A stretch of DNA of 64,000 bases from Actinomycetes bacterium (GTDB lineage: Bacteria; Actinomycetota; Thermoleophilia; Solirubrobacterales; 70-9): assembly GCA_016861045.1 (NCBI GenBank), contig BOKP01000003.1, forward strand, positions 311,501 to 375,500, written 5' to 3'. Position numbers and translations under genes: made by a program. Of this stretch, positions 34,135-42,925 are shown in pieces. Under the pieces are notes generated by a model, which saw only the letters and a list, made by a program, of their open reading frames with translations, was not told the origin of the DNA and did not search any database. Every line of letters begins with the position of its first letter. Position 1 is the stretch's first letter.

Positions 34135-35762
34135 TGCGACGCCAGCAACCACCAGTAGAGGGGCTGCCCGCCGCGGTGGGCCTCCGCCTCGATGCCGTCG
34201 GCGACGAGGCCGGTGACCTCGTCGAGGGAGATCGGCGCCCCCGCCCCCTCGACGATCGTGACGATCTCGGCACCGTCGGCGAGGGTCGCGATCGTCGCGG
34301 CGAGCGTCGAGCCCGCCCCGCCCCAGGCGATCACCTCGCCGTCGACGAAGCCGACCGCGTCACCGCGAACGAAGCGGCCCTCGGAGTCGTCCCTCGCCGC
34401 GGGAGCGACCGCGCCCGTCCGCGTCTCCGCGAGCGCCTCCGAGAGCCGGTCTGCGTTGGCTGCGAGCGGGGCGCCCGGATCGAGCTCGACCATCGCGACG
34501 AGCCCCGCCTGCTGGGAGGTGCAGTCGAGGACGCGCGCCTCGCGGTCGGTCAGCTCCGCCGCCTGCTCGGCAGCGAGGACCACGTTGGAGGAGTTCGGGA
34601 GCACGATCACGCCCTCGGCGCCGACCGAGTGGATCCCGGCGAGGAGCTCGTCGGTCGAGGGGTTCATCGTCTCGCCGCCATCGACTACCGTGGCCCCGAG
34701 CCCCTCGTAGAGATCGCGAAGGCCGGAGCCGGAGACGACGGCGACAAGCCCGCAGCGTGAGCCGGCGAGGCGGCGCTCGCGCTCCGCCACCTGGGCGCGC
34801 ATGTCGGCCTCGTCGACCTGCGAGACCGTGCCGCGGCCGGCGAACACCGCCCGCGCGCCGGGCGGATCGTCGGTGTGGACGTGGACCCGCAGGGTCCGCT
34901 CGTCGCCGACGATCAGGATCGAGTCGCCGAGCTCGCGCAGCGGCCGCTCGAAGGAGGGGCCGTCGAGCCCCTGGCCCTCGACGATGAAGTTGACACACCA
35001 GCGATAGCGGCTGTCGGTGTGCTCGGGCGCCGAGAAGCGCGGCGGCGCCTGCGCCGGGATCTCGACCTCGGGCGCCTCCTCGCCGCGCAGCCCGGCGACC
35101 ATCCCGGCCAGGATCAGGACGAGGCCGTGAGCGCCCGCGTCGACCACGCCCGCCTCGGCGAGGACGTCCAACTGCTCGGGCGTCCGCAGCACCGCCTGCT
35201 CGCCGGCGCGAGTGATCGCCTCCAGCACCGCCGCCAGCATCTCGTCCTGCTGCCCCTGGCCCAGGCCGGCGCTGAAGCTGATGTCGCCGTCGGCGAGGCG
35301 GGCGAGGTGCATGGTCGCGGCGTTGGCCATCGCCCGGGCGACGGTCAGCATCGTCCCCTCGGCCGGGTTGCGGACCGAGTCGTAGGCGGCATCGGCCGCG
35401 GCCGAGAACGCCGAGGCGACGAGCACCGGGTCGATCAGGTCCCCCGGTCGCGTCGCAAGCTCCTCGGCGGCGCCGCGGACGATCTGGCTCAGGATCACCC
35501 CCGAGTTGCCGCGGGCGCCCATCAGGGCCGCCCGGGCGACCGCGTGGACGACCTCGGTCCGGTCGACCTCCTCCCCCTCCTCGGACTCGATCCGGTCGAG
35601 CTCGGCCAGGACGGCGCGCATCGTCAGCGCCATGTTGTCGCCGGTGTCGCCGTCGGCCACCGGGTAGACGTTGAGGTCGTTGACCTCGTCGCGGCGGGCG
35701 TCGAGGTAGGCGTAGGCGGTCTCGACGACGCGCCGGAAGCGGACGACGGAGGGATCGGGCAC
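34131..35762 (-). CDS. fakA: DAK2/DegV-type fatty acid kinase subunit
   Basis: A 543-residue protein of the YloV/FakA group. The N-terminal DhaL (DAK2) ATP-binding domain holds NVYPVADGDTGDNM, GARGNSGVILSQI and VVDAGAHGLVLIL. The middle region includes RYRWCVNFIVEG and RVHVHTDDP; the C-terminal domain has VIVLPNSSNVVLAA. With FakB/DegV proteins it phosphorylates fatty acids; no fakB is in the window. It starts with a GTG at 35762, after 292 bp without a gene. Confidence 0.9.
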   Translation of the reverse strand: MPDPSVVRFRRVVETAYAYLDARRDEVNDLNVYPVADGDTGDNMALTMRAVLAELDRIESEEGEEVDRTEVVHAVARAALMGARGNSGVILSQIVRGAAEELATRPGDLIDPVLVASAFSAAADAAYDSVRNPAEGTMLTVARAMANAATMHLARLADGDISFSAGLGQGQQDEMLAAVLEAITRAGEQAVLRTPEQLDVLAEAGVVDAGAHGLVLILAGMVAGLRGEEAPEVEIPAQAPPRFSAPEHTDSRYRWCVNFIVEGQGLDGPSFERPLRELGDSILIVGDERTLRVHVHTDDPPGARAVFAGRGTVSQVDEADMRAQVAERERRLAGSRCGLVAVVSGSGLRDLYEGLGATVVDGGETMNPSTDELLAGIHSVGAEGVIVLPNSSNVVLAAEQAAELTDREARVLDCTSQQAGLVAMVELDPGAPLAANADRLSEALAETRTGAVAPAARDDSEGRFVRGDAVGFVDGEVIAWGGAGSTLAATIATLADGAEIVTIVEGAGAPISLDEVTGLVADGIEAEAHRGGQPLYWWLLASQ

Positions 35763-36054
35763 GGCGGCTAGTTGTATCGGTTGGAGGTCGGAGGTTGGAG
35801 GTTGGAGCCTCCGAGCGAGCGCAACGAGCGTTCTCCAACGGAGCGCCAGCCGCGCGAGCCAGCTGGGGGGACAACGACGGCTCCGGCTTCACCAAGGCCC
35901 CGCTCTTCGGTCCGGCGAGCGGCTTTGGACGCGCGGCTGGAGCCCTGTCGACGGGGTTGCCGGCCTCCGCGACGTCGCCGGCCGCCAGTCGGACGAGCGG
36001 CAGGACCGCGGGCTGGCCGAGCCGGACGCAGAGACGCGAAGCGCCAGCGGGCGC
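35763..36054. other. 292-bp gene-free stretch between rpmB and fakA
   Basis: No credible ORF. A tandem 7-mer array lies at 35779-35806, followed by low-complexity gagcgagcgcaacgagcg-type sequence near 35812-35830. No RNA family is recognisable. Confidence 0.5.
35779..35806 (+). repeat. Tandem 7-mer repeat (GGTTGGA)
   Basis: Four units: GGTTGGA, GGTCGGA, GGTTGGA, GGTTGGA. They lie 17 nt upstream of the fakA start on its non-template side. Confidence 0.85.
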
Positions 36055-36246
36055 CTAGGCCGCCTTGGTGACCTTGTTGGCCTTCAGGCAGCGGGTGCAG
36101 ACGTAGACCCGGCGCGGACCCGAGCCCTCGTCGATCCGGACCTTCTGCAGGTTCGGGTTGAAGCGGCGGCGGGTCGCGACCATCGAGTGGCTGCGCGAGT
36201 TCCCGACCGCGGGCTTCTTGCCGCAGCTGTGACAGACCTTGGCCAT
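36055..36246 (-). CDS. rpmB: Ribosomal protein L28
   Basis: A 63-residue large-subunit protein with two CxxC pairs (CHSCGKKP and CTRC), the zinc form, and [18 protein letters not shown]. The start at 36246 (MAKVCHSC) matches the family; an ATG at 36258 would add MPRP. The TACCAT box 10 nt upstream of the start fits a near-leaderless transcript. Confidence 0.95.
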   Translation of the reverse strand: MAKVCHSCGKKPAVGNSRSHSMVATRRRFNPNLQKVRIDEGSGPRRVYVCTRCLKANKVTKAA

Positions 36247-36283
36247 CGGACGCGGCATGGTAGCGACCGCCCCCGGGTGGCGC

Positions 36284-36766
36284 TCAGGCGAGCCGCTCGT
36301 CGGCCGCGAGCAGGTGCATGTGGACGGCGGCGGCGGCGGCGGCGCGGCCCTGGTCGCGCTTGCCGCCCCCGGCCCGCGCCTCGGCCTGCTCGCGCGTGTC
36401 GCAGGTGATGACCCCGAACGAGCAGGGGACGCCGGTCTCGAGGGTCACCTGCCGGAGGCCCCCGGCGGTCTCGGCGCAGACGAAGTCGTAGTGGTCGGTC
36501 TCCCCGCGGATCACGGCGCCGAGGCAGGCGACCCCGGCGAACCTCCCCGAGCCGGCGCAGAGCTTCGCGGCCAGCGGCAGCTCGAAGGCGCCGGGGACCT
36601 CGAAGGTCTCGATCGCCCCCGCGCTCGCGCCGAGCTCCATGAAGCCCTCGACGGCGCCCGCGGTCAGGCGCTCGGCGAGGTCCTCGTAGAACGTGGCCAC
36701 GCAGATCGCCCACCCGGCGGCGGCCACCAGGCGGCGGCGCACCGACCCGGCCGCGCCCTCAGCCAT
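36284..36766 (-). CDS. ribH: 6,7-dimethyl-8-ribityllumazine synthase
   Basis: A 160-residue enzyme of the penultimate step of riboflavin synthesis. [34 protein letters not shown] (with the active-site His) and [18 protein letters not shown] are typical. The N-terminus carries an Arg-rich extension of about 18 residues. It overlaps ribBA by 8 nt and completes the ribD-ribE-ribBA-ribH operon. Confidence 0.96.
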   Translation of the reverse strand: MAEGAAGSVRRRLVAAAGWAICVATFYEDLAERLTAGAVEGFMELGASAGAIETFEVPGAFELPLAAKLCAGSGRFAGVACLGAVIRGETDHYDFVCAETAGGLRQVTLETGVPCSFGVITCDTREQAEARAGGGKRDQGRAAAAAAVHMHLLAADERLA

Positions 36767-38078
36767 CCTCCCCCTCGCCGCGCCCGCCGCCGCGCTGCCG
36801 CTCGCCGTGGATCATCTCGTCATCGAAGCCGAGCCCTTGGTGGTGGAGCGTGTGGCCCATGCGGTCGCGCTTGGTCGCGAGGTAGCCCGCGTTGTGGGGG
36901 TTGGCGACGGCGACGATCGGGACCTGCTCGCTGACCGAGAGCCCGTAGCCCTCCAGCCCGATGATCTTCTTCGGGTTGTTGGTGATGATGCGGATGCTGC
37001 CGAGCCCGAGGTCGCGGAGGATCTGGGCGCCGATCCCGTAGTCGCGGAGGTCCGCGGGAAGGCCGAGCTTGAGGTTGGCATCGACCGTGTCGAGCCCCTC
37101 CTCCTGCAGCTTGTAGGCCTTGAGCTTGTTCAGCAGCCCGATCCCGCGGCCCTCCTGCGAGAGGTAGAGGAGGACGCCGGTGCCCTCCCTCTCGATCATC
37201 GCCAGCGCCGCGGCGAGCTGCTCGCCGCAGTCGCAGCGCAGCGAGTGGAAGACGTCGCCGGTCAGGCACTCGCTGTGGACGCGGACGAGCACGTCGTCGC
37301 TGCCGGCGACGTCGCCCTTGACCATCGCGACGTGGTGCTTGTCGTCGACCAGCGAGCGGTAGCCGACCGCGGTGAAGTCACCGAACCCGGTCGGAAGCGA
37401 GGTCGCGACGATCCGCTCGACGAGCTTCTCGCGCCGGCGCCGGTAGGCGATCAGGTCGGCGATCGTGATCATCTTCAGCCCGTGCTGGGCGCAGTAGGAG
37501 GCGAGGTCCGGCACCCGCGCCATCGTCCCGTCGTCGTTCATGATCTCGCAGATCACGCCCGCCGGGTTGAGGCCGGCGAGCTGGGCAAGGTCGACGCTCG
37601 CCTCGGTGTGGCCGGTCCGCTCCAGCACGCCTCCCCCCTTCGCCTTGAGCGGGAAGAGGTGGCCGGGAATGCGGACGTCCTCGGGTCCCGACGAAGGATC
37701 GATCGCGACCTGGATCGTCCGCGCGCGGTCGTGGGCGGAGATCCCGGTGGTGACCCCTTCCGCGGCCTCGATGGAGACGGTGAACGCGGTCTGCAGCGGC
37801 GCCTCGTTCTTCGCCGCCATCAGGTTCAGGCCGAGCTCGTCGCAGCGCCGGGCGGTGAGCGCGAGGCAGATCAGCCCGCGGCCGTGGGTCGCCATGAAGT
37901 TGACGGCCTCGGGCGTGGCGAACTGCGCCGCCATCACAAGGTCGCCCTCGTTCTCGCGATCCTCGTCGTCGCAGACGACGACCATGCGGCCGCGCCGGAT
38001 CTCCTCGATCGCCTCGTCGATCGTCGTGAACGGTGCTTTCGGCGTCTTCCTGGTCATCATCGCGTCTTCAGGTTCCAT
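36759..38078 (-). CDS. ribBA: Bifunctional DHBP synthase / GTP cyclohydrolase II
   Basis: A fusion of RibB and RibA providing both substrates for riboflavin. The RibB half has [20 protein letters not shown] and the RibB signature [15 protein letters not shown]. The RibA half has the zinc motif [32 protein letters not shown] and [12 protein letters not shown]. The last 25 residues are Gly/Glu-rich. ATG at 38078 is used; ATGs at 38060 and 38057 are also possible, and the first overlaps ribE by 11 nt. Confidence 0.96.
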   Translation of the reverse strand: MEPEDAMMTRKTPKAPFTTIDEAIEEIRRGRMVVVCDDEDRENEGDLVMAAQFATPEAVNFMATHGRGLICLALTARRCDELGLNLMAAKNEAPLQTAFTVSIEAAEGVTTGISAHDRARTIQVAIDPSSGPEDVRIPGHLFPLKAKGGGVLERTGHTEASVDLAQLAGLNPAGVICEIMNDDGTMARVPDLASYCAQHGLKMITIADLIAYRRRREKLVERIVATSLPTGFGDFTAVGYRSLVDDKHHVAMVKGDVAGSDDVLVRVHSECLTGDVFHSLRCDCGEQLAAALAMIEREGTGVLLYLSQEGRGIGLLNKLKAYKLQEEGLDTVDANLKLGLPADLRDYGIGAQILRDLGLGSIRIITNNPKKIIGLEGYGLSVSEQVPIVAVANPHNAGYLATKRDRMGHTLHHQGLGFDDEMIHGERQRGGGRGEGEDG

Positions 38079-38676
38079 TCTCGGCAATGCCTCCCAGCAG
38101 CCGCTCGACGTGGCGAGCGATCAGATCAACCTCGACGTTGACGGCGTCCCCCGGCGCGATCGCGCCGAAGGTCGTCCTCTGCAGGGTCTCCGGTATGAGC
38201 GAGACCTCGACGATACGCCCCTCGATCCCGGCGACGGTGAGGCTGGCACCGTCGAGGGCGATCGACCCCCGGGCGACGACGTAGCGGTCGAGCCCGCCCG
38301 GGAGCTCGACGCGAACCCGGCGCGCGAACCCGTCGGGCTCGACGCCCGCGACCGAGGCGACGGCGTCGACGTGGCCCTGGACGAAGTGGCCCCCGAGCCG
38401 GTCGCCGGCCCGCAGCGCGGGCTCGAGGTTCACGGCGGAGCCCGGCGCGAGCGTCCCGAGCCCGGTCAGCTCGAGGGTCCGGTTCATGACGTCCGCCACG
38501 AAGCCGTCCGGCCGCGGCTCGGCCGCCGTCAGGCAGACCCCGGCGACTGCCACCGAGTCGCCCGGCGCGAGCTCGGCGCCGAGCGCCGCCGCGATCCCGA
38601 GGCGGGCCCCTGCCTCGTCGCGATCGACCGACTCGACCGTCCCGACCTCGGCGATCAGCCCCGTGAACACCCTCAC
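38068..38676 (-). CDS. ribE: Riboflavin synthase
   Basis: A 202-residue protein with two repeated lumazine-binding domains: [14 protein letters not shown] with [13 protein letters not shown], and [17 protein letters not shown] with [14 protein letters not shown]. It converts two lumazine molecules to riboflavin. The GTG start at 38676 overlaps the ribD TGA (GTGA); a GTG at 38670, directly before FTGL, is an alternative. It ends near the ribBA start. Confidence 0.95.
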   Translation of the reverse strand: MRVFTGLIAEVGTVESVDRDEAGARLGIAAALGAELAPGDSVAVAGVCLTAAEPRPDGFVADVMNRTLELTGLGTLAPGSAVNLEPALRAGDRLGGHFVQGHVDAVASVAGVEPDGFARRVRVELPGGLDRYVVARGSIALDGASLTVAGIEGRIVEVSLIPETLQRTTFGAIAPGDAVNVEVDLIARHVERLLGGIAENGT

Positions 38677-39809
38677 CACTCCCGCATCCGCGCGCGCACG
38701 AGAAGATCCTCGCCCGAACGCTCCCAATCGACCGCGAGCGCCCGCTCGGCCGCGGCGATCCCACCGGCCCCGGCCCCGCCGACGAGCGGCCTGGCGGCGG
38801 CGCCTCCGAGGAGGATCGGGGCGTGGAAGAGGCGCAGCTCGTCGATCTCGCCGGCGTCACGGAACGCGCCGGCCAGCGTCGCGCCGCCCTCTAGGAGCAG
38901 GCTCGTCGCCCCGCGACGGCCGAGCTCGGCCAGCGCCGGCCCGACCTGCGCGGCGCCCGCGCCGGGAAGCTGGACAACCTCGACGCCGGCATCGCGGAGA
39001 GCGGCGATGCGTCCCGGCGGCGCCCCGGCCCCGGCGAGGGCGAGGATCGGGCCCTCGTCGAGCGTCGCGACGAGCCGGGAGGCGGTGGGCAGCCGCGCCT
39101 TCGCGTCGAAGACGACGCGGAGCGGCTGACGCCGGACGGCCACCCCGCGCGCCGTCAGGGCGGGATCGTCGGCGAGCGCCGTCCCGATCCCGACCGCGAT
39201 CGCGTCCGCCTCCGCCCGCCAGCGATGGACGAGCTCTCGCGAGGCCGGTCCCGAGATCCAGCGCGACTCGCCACCGCCGGTGGCCGTGCGCCCGTCGAGG
39301 GTCACGGCCGACTTCAGGGTCACGAGCGGCCTGCCGGTCCGGGCGTGCTTGCGGAACGGTTGGTTGAGCAGGCGGGCGGCAGCGGCATCCGGGCCCTCCG
39401 CCCAGGCGACGTCGACGCCGCCGTCGCGGAGGATGCCGGGGCCGCGGCCGCTCGCCTTCGCGCTCGGATCGTCGCAGCCGATCACGACGCGGGCGATTCC
39501 GGCGTCGAGGATCGCGTCGGCGCACGGCGGCTGCCGGCCCTCGTGCGCGCAGGGCTCCAGGGTCACGTACATCGTCGCTCCGGCCGGGTCGGCGCCGCGC
39601 TCGAGCGCGTCGGCGAGCGCGGCCGCCTCCGCGTGCGGGCCGCCGAGCACGGCATGATGGCCCTCCCCGAGGACGGCGCCGCCGCGATCCACGATCACCG
39701 CCCCGACCAGCGGGTTCGGGCTGACGGCGCCGCGGCCGGCGGCCGCGAGCTCGAGCGCCCGCCCCATCGGCGTTCGATCCCCGGTGGCGACGTTCCGGCT
39801 CCGACTCAT
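38673..39809 (-). CDS. ribD: Bifunctional riboflavin deaminase/reductase RibD
   Basis: A 378-residue protein. The N-terminal deaminase has the zinc site HAEAAALADAL and LEPCAHEGRQPPC. The C-terminal reductase (about 150-370) has VTLKSAVTLDGRTATGGGES and LLLEGGATLAGAF. It is first in the operon. I looked for an FMN riboswitch upstream (39810-40050) and saw none of its conserved pieces. The ATG has AGGAG-type signals about 15 nt upstream. Confidence 0.96.
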   Translation of the reverse strand: MSRSRNVATGDRTPMGRALELAAAGRGAVSPNPLVGAVIVDRGGAVLGEGHHAVLGGPHAEAAALADALERGADPAGATMYVTLEPCAHEGRQPPCADAILDAGIARVVIGCDDPSAKASGRGPGILRDGGVDVAWAEGPDAAAARLLNQPFRKHARTGRPLVTLKSAVTLDGRTATGGGESRWISGPASRELVHRWRAEADAIAVGIGTALADDPALTARGVAVRRQPLRVVFDAKARLPTASRLVATLDEGPILALAGAGAPPGRIAALRDAGVEVVQLPGAGAAQVGPALAELGRRGATSLLLEGGATLAGAFRDAGEIDELRLFHAPILLGGAAARPLVGGAGAGGIAAAERALAVDWERSGEDLLVRARMREW

Positions 39810-39837
39810 CCTTGAAGCGCTCCTGCGCGGCGTTGAT

Positions 39838-39851
39838 TGACTGGTCAGTCA
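39838..39851. promoter_or_regulatory. Palindromic operator-like site
   Basis: TGACTG-GT-CAGTCA, a perfect 6-bp inverted repeat with a 2-nt spacer, between divergent ribD and the antiporter. TTGACT at its left edge with TAGCGA 18 nt downstream could be a plus-strand promoter. The form fits TetR-type operators. Confidence 0.45.
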
Positions 39852-40050
39852 GCGGCATCTTAGCGACCGCGAGCCCCGATTCCCGGGCGCGAGCCGCCGG
39901 CCGGAGATGAGCCGCTGCGGGGCCCGGAGGCCCGTCGCCCGGCGGGGCGAGAAGGCCCGGACCGGTCCCGGGCGCGAGCCGATCCGTCCGATCCCGCACG
40001 CCCCATCTATCCTCCCCTTTCGCCGCCCCCGGACCGAGGAGCGACACCTG

Positions 40051-41850
40051 GTGACCGACGCCGAGCTGATCCTCATCGGCGGCTTGCTGCTCGGGGCCGG
40101 GATCGCCGCCGCGATGATCGCCGACAAGGTCAGGGTGCCGGGCCTCGTCCTGTTCCTCGGCCTCGGCATGCTGGTCGGCAGCGAGGGTCCCGGCGGGGTC
40201 GAGTTCGACGACGTCGAGCTGACGCAGACGCTGGGGACGATCGGAATCGTCCTGATCCTGTTCGAAGGCGGCCTGAACGCGGGCTGGCCCGAGATCCGGC
40301 CGGTGCTGAAGACGGCGATCTCGCTGGCGGTCGTGGGGACGATCCTGACCGCGGTGATCGCCGCCGCCGCGGCCGCCTGGCTGTTCGGCCTGGGCACGCT
40401 CGAGTCCCTGATCCTCGGCTCGGCGATCGCCGCGACCGACTCGGCCGCGATCTTCTCCGTGCTGCGTGGCTCGTCCCTGCGCCGCCGGGTGGCCCGGGCG
40501 CTCGAGGGCGAGTCGGGCCTCAACGACCCCGTCGCCGTCCTGCTCGTCACCGGGTTCATCTCGTGGCTGCAGAAGCCCGGCTGGGGGGTCGAGGAGATGC
40601 TCCTCAGCTTCGCCGGCGAGATCGTCGTCGGCGCGGTCGTCGGCATGCTCGTCGGCCTCGGGGCGCGCTGGGCGTTCGTCCGGCTCGACTACCCGACGCC
40701 GGGCCTCTATCCGGTCGCCTCGATCGCCGCCGCCGCGCTCGCGTTCGGCATCGCCGACATCGGCCACGGCTCCGGCCTGCTCGCCGTCTACCTGACGGGC
40801 CTGACCCTCGGGACCGGCATCGTCCCCGGCCAGCGCACGGTCACCGCCTTCCACCAGGGGCTCGGCTGGGTCGCCCAGATCTCGCTCTTCTTCCTGCTCG
40901 GGCTGCTCGTCCTCCCGAGCCAGCTCGCCGAGGTCGCGCTCGAGGGCACTGCGTTCGCGCTCGCGCTGATCTTCGTCGCCCGGCCGATCGCCACCCTCGT
41001 CGCGACCCAGGTCGAGCGGTACCGCCTCCGCGAGCGGATCATGCTGAGCTGGGCGGGGCTCCGCGGGGCGGTCCCGATCTGGCTCGCGACGCTGCCGGTG
41101 ATCGCCGGAGTCCAGGGCAGCGGGTTCCTCTTCAACGACATCTTCTACGTCGTCGTGATCTCGACGCTGCTGCAGGGGTTCACGTTCGAGCCGCTCGCGC
41201 GCCGGCTCGGGCTGACGACCAGCGGGGCCGCCCTGGCGCAGCCGATCGTCGAGACCGGGACGATCCGCGAGCTCGGCGGCGACGTGTTCGCGATCCGGAT
41301 CGACGAGGGCGACGCCGCCGCGGGCCGCATGGTCAAGGAGCTCGGGCTCCCGCGCGAGGCGCTGATCTCGGTGATCGTCCGCGACGGCGAGGCCGTGCTC
41401 CCGCGCGGCTCGACCATGATCGCCGGCGGCGACGAGCTCCACCTGCTGATCCGGCGCGAGCTCCACGGCGAGATCGAGCGGCTGCTCGAGACCTGGCACG
41501 AGGGGCCGATCCCCGGCCCCCCGTCGATCGCGGTCGAGATGCGCGGCTCGCCTGCGATCTTCACGGTGCGCCCGACGCGCCCCGAGGACGGCGACACCGG
41601 CGCCCCGACTGCCCTCGACGGGATCGAGGTCGTGCTGACCCTGCGAACGCGCCCCGACGTCCCCGCCGCGGTCGTCGCCCTCGCCGACGGCCGCTTCGCG
41701 GTCACGGGCCCCGACCTGGTCGCCGTCGGCGGCCGCCACGACCTCTCCCGCTGGTGCACGCGCCGCGCCCGCCGCGAGGCGGTCTCGCCGCAGGACCGCG
41801 CCTGGCTGCAGGAGGCGATCGGGTCGGTCGACGCTCCCGACCTGCGCTGA
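40051..41850 (+). CDS. Cation:proton antiporter (CPA1/NhaP2-type)
   Basis: A 599-residue membrane protein. About twelve transmembrane helices fill residues 5-390; motifs are SAIAATDSAAIFSVLRG (the antiporter TD pair), ESGLNDPVAVLLV (the ND motif of electroneutral CPA1 antiporters) and WAGLRGAVPIWLAT. The C-terminal cytosolic part includes a TrkA-C-like domain (about 410-495, GRMVKELGLPREALISVIVR; DELHLLIRR), suggesting regulation by a ligand. It may exchange K+ or Na+ for H+. The GTG at 40051 has GAGGAG 9 nt upstream; TATCCT at 40008-40013 is a likely -10. Confidence 0.93.
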   Translation: MTDAELILIGGLLLGAGIAAAMIADKVRVPGLVLFLGLGMLVGSEGPGGVEFDDVELTQTLGTIGIVLILFEGGLNAGWPEIRPVLKTAISLAVVGTILTAVIAAAAAAWLFGLGTLESLILGSAIAATDSAAIFSVLRGSSLRRRVARALEGESGLNDPVAVLLVTGFISWLQKPGWGVEEMLLSFAGEIVVGAVVGMLVGLGARWAFVRLDYPTPGLYPVASIAAAALAFGIADIGHGSGLLAVYLTGLTLGTGIVPGQRTVTAFHQGLGWVAQISLFFLLGLLVLPSQLAEVALEGTAFALALIFVARPIATLVATQVERYRLRERIMLSWAGLRGAVPIWLATLPVIAGVQGSGFLFNDIFYVVVISTLLQGFTFEPLARRLGLTTSGAALAQPIVETGTIRELGGDVFAIRIDEGDAAAGRMVKELGLPREALISVIVRDGEAVLPRGSTMIAGGDELHLLIRRELHGEIERLLETWHEGPIPGPPSIAVEMRGSPAIFTVRPTRPEDGDTGAPTALDGIEVVLTLRTRPDVPAAVVALADGRFAVTGPDLVAVGGRHDLSRWCTRRARREAVSPQDRAWLQEAIGSVDAPDLR

Positions 41851-41877
41851 GGCCACGGTCGGCCGGCCGGCGCCGGC

Positions 41878-42570
41878 TCAGTCCGCGCCGGCCGCCGCCG
41901 CGATCCCCGCGTACGCCGCCGCCGGATCGGCGGCGCCGAAGACGGCGGAGCCGGCCACCAGCCAGGCCGCCCCCGCGGCCACGGCGGCGGGCGCGGTCGC
42001 GGCGTCGATCCCGCCGTCGACCTCGATCACCGCGGCCGGCGCGAGCCCCGCGAGGGCGGTCAGCTTCGCCGGCGTGCCCGGCAGGAACGCCTGCCCGCCC
42101 CAACCCGGGTTGACGCTCATGCAAAGCAGGAGGTCGCAGTCGGCGGCGATCGCCTCGAGCGCGCCCGCCGGGGTCGCCGGGTTGATCGCGACCCCGGCGC
42201 TGCAGCCGGACTCGTGGATCGCGTGGACGACGCGGTTGAGGTGCGCGGTGGCCTCGGCGTGGACCGTGATCGAGTCGGCGCCGGCCCGGGCGAACTCGGC
42301 AACCTGCGCCTCGGGGCGCGCGATCATCAGGTGGCAGTCGACGATCGCGCCGGCGCCGTGGACGCGGTCGGCGATCGCCGAAGCGACCAGCGGTCCGATC
42401 GTTATCGGCGGGACGAAGTCCCCGTCCATGACGTCCACGTGGATCACCCGGGCGCCGGCGGCGAGCACCTCGTCGACCTGCTCTCCGAGGCGGGCGAAGT
42501 CGGCGGAGAGGATCGAGGGCGCGACCCGGCACCCCGCCGGCAACCGGTGCACGTCCGCCCGCCCCTCCAT
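41878..42570 (-). CDS. rpe: Ribulose-phosphate 3-epimerase
   Basis: A 230-residue TIM-barrel enzyme of the pentose phosphate pathway. VAPSILSADFARL, HVDVMDGDFVPPITIG, CHLMIARPE, MSVNPGWGGQAFLPGT and EVDGGIDA carry the catalytic Asp and metal-binding His/Asp residues. It directly follows the small Cys-rich gene (start next to its stop). Confidence 0.96.
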   Translation of the reverse strand: MEGRADVHRLPAGCRVAPSILSADFARLGEQVDEVLAAGARVIHVDVMDGDFVPPITIGPLVASAIADRVHGAGAIVDCHLMIARPEAQVAEFARAGADSITVHAEATAHLNRVVHAIHESGCSAGVAINPATPAGALEAIAADCDLLLCMSVNPGWGGQAFLPGTPAKLTALAGLAPAAVIEVDGGIDAATAPAAVAAGAAWLVAGSAVFGAADPAAAYAGIAAAAGAD

Positions 42571-42813
42571 TCAGAGCACCCGCAGCATCGAGGAGCCGCA
42601 CTCCTGGCAGCGCAGGTCCTGGTCGACGCTCATCCGCACGATCGTCTGGTGCGTCCCGCAGTCCGGGCATTGCGAGACGAGCTCGAACCGCTGCAGGCAG
42701 TTGACGCAGCGGAAGCGGCCGGGAAGCTGCGTCGGCCGCAGCCACGGCTCCCCGCACCCGGGGCAGGCTGGCCGCGAGAACGTCGACTGCCCGGGCTCCG
42801 GCGAGGTGCTCAT
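42571..42813 (-). CDS. Four-CxxC zinc-ribbon protein
   Basis: An 80-residue protein with four CxxC knuckles: CPGC, CVNC, CPDC, CQEC. They suggest two zinc ribbons, a tandem form rarely seen at this size. It ends next to rpe, so it is probably cotranscribed. A TACGAT box 6 nt before the ATG gives a leaderless start. No signal peptide. The role is unknown. Confidence 0.72.
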   Translation of the reverse strand: MSTSPEPGQSTFSRPACPGCGEPWLRPTQLPGRFRCVNCLQRFELVSQCPDCGTHQTIVRMSVDQDLRCQECGSSMLRVL

Positions 42814-42819
42814 GCCGCG

Positions 42820-42825
42820 ATCGTA
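42820..42825 (-). promoter_or_regulatory. -10 box, leaderless start of the four-CxxC gene
   Basis: TACGAT on the minus strand, 6 nt before the ATG at 42813. Confidence 0.55.
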
Positions 42826-42925
42826 GTGGCCGCCGAGGCGGCCGCCGGCGGGCGACGGCCACCGCCCCCGGGTCGATCGCCAAGTCGCGCTCCGGCGGCC
42901 GCCCCGTAGCTCGGGCCGTTCCCGC

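Noticed and set aside
39810-40050. Possible FMN riboswitch before ribD
   Set aside because: None of the conserved RFN helices or loops could be found in this interval.
38857-41856. Open frame of 999 codons on the minus strand
   Set aside because: It is antisense to the antiporter and shifted relative to ribD; the composition is Arg/Asp/Gly-rich shadow sequence.
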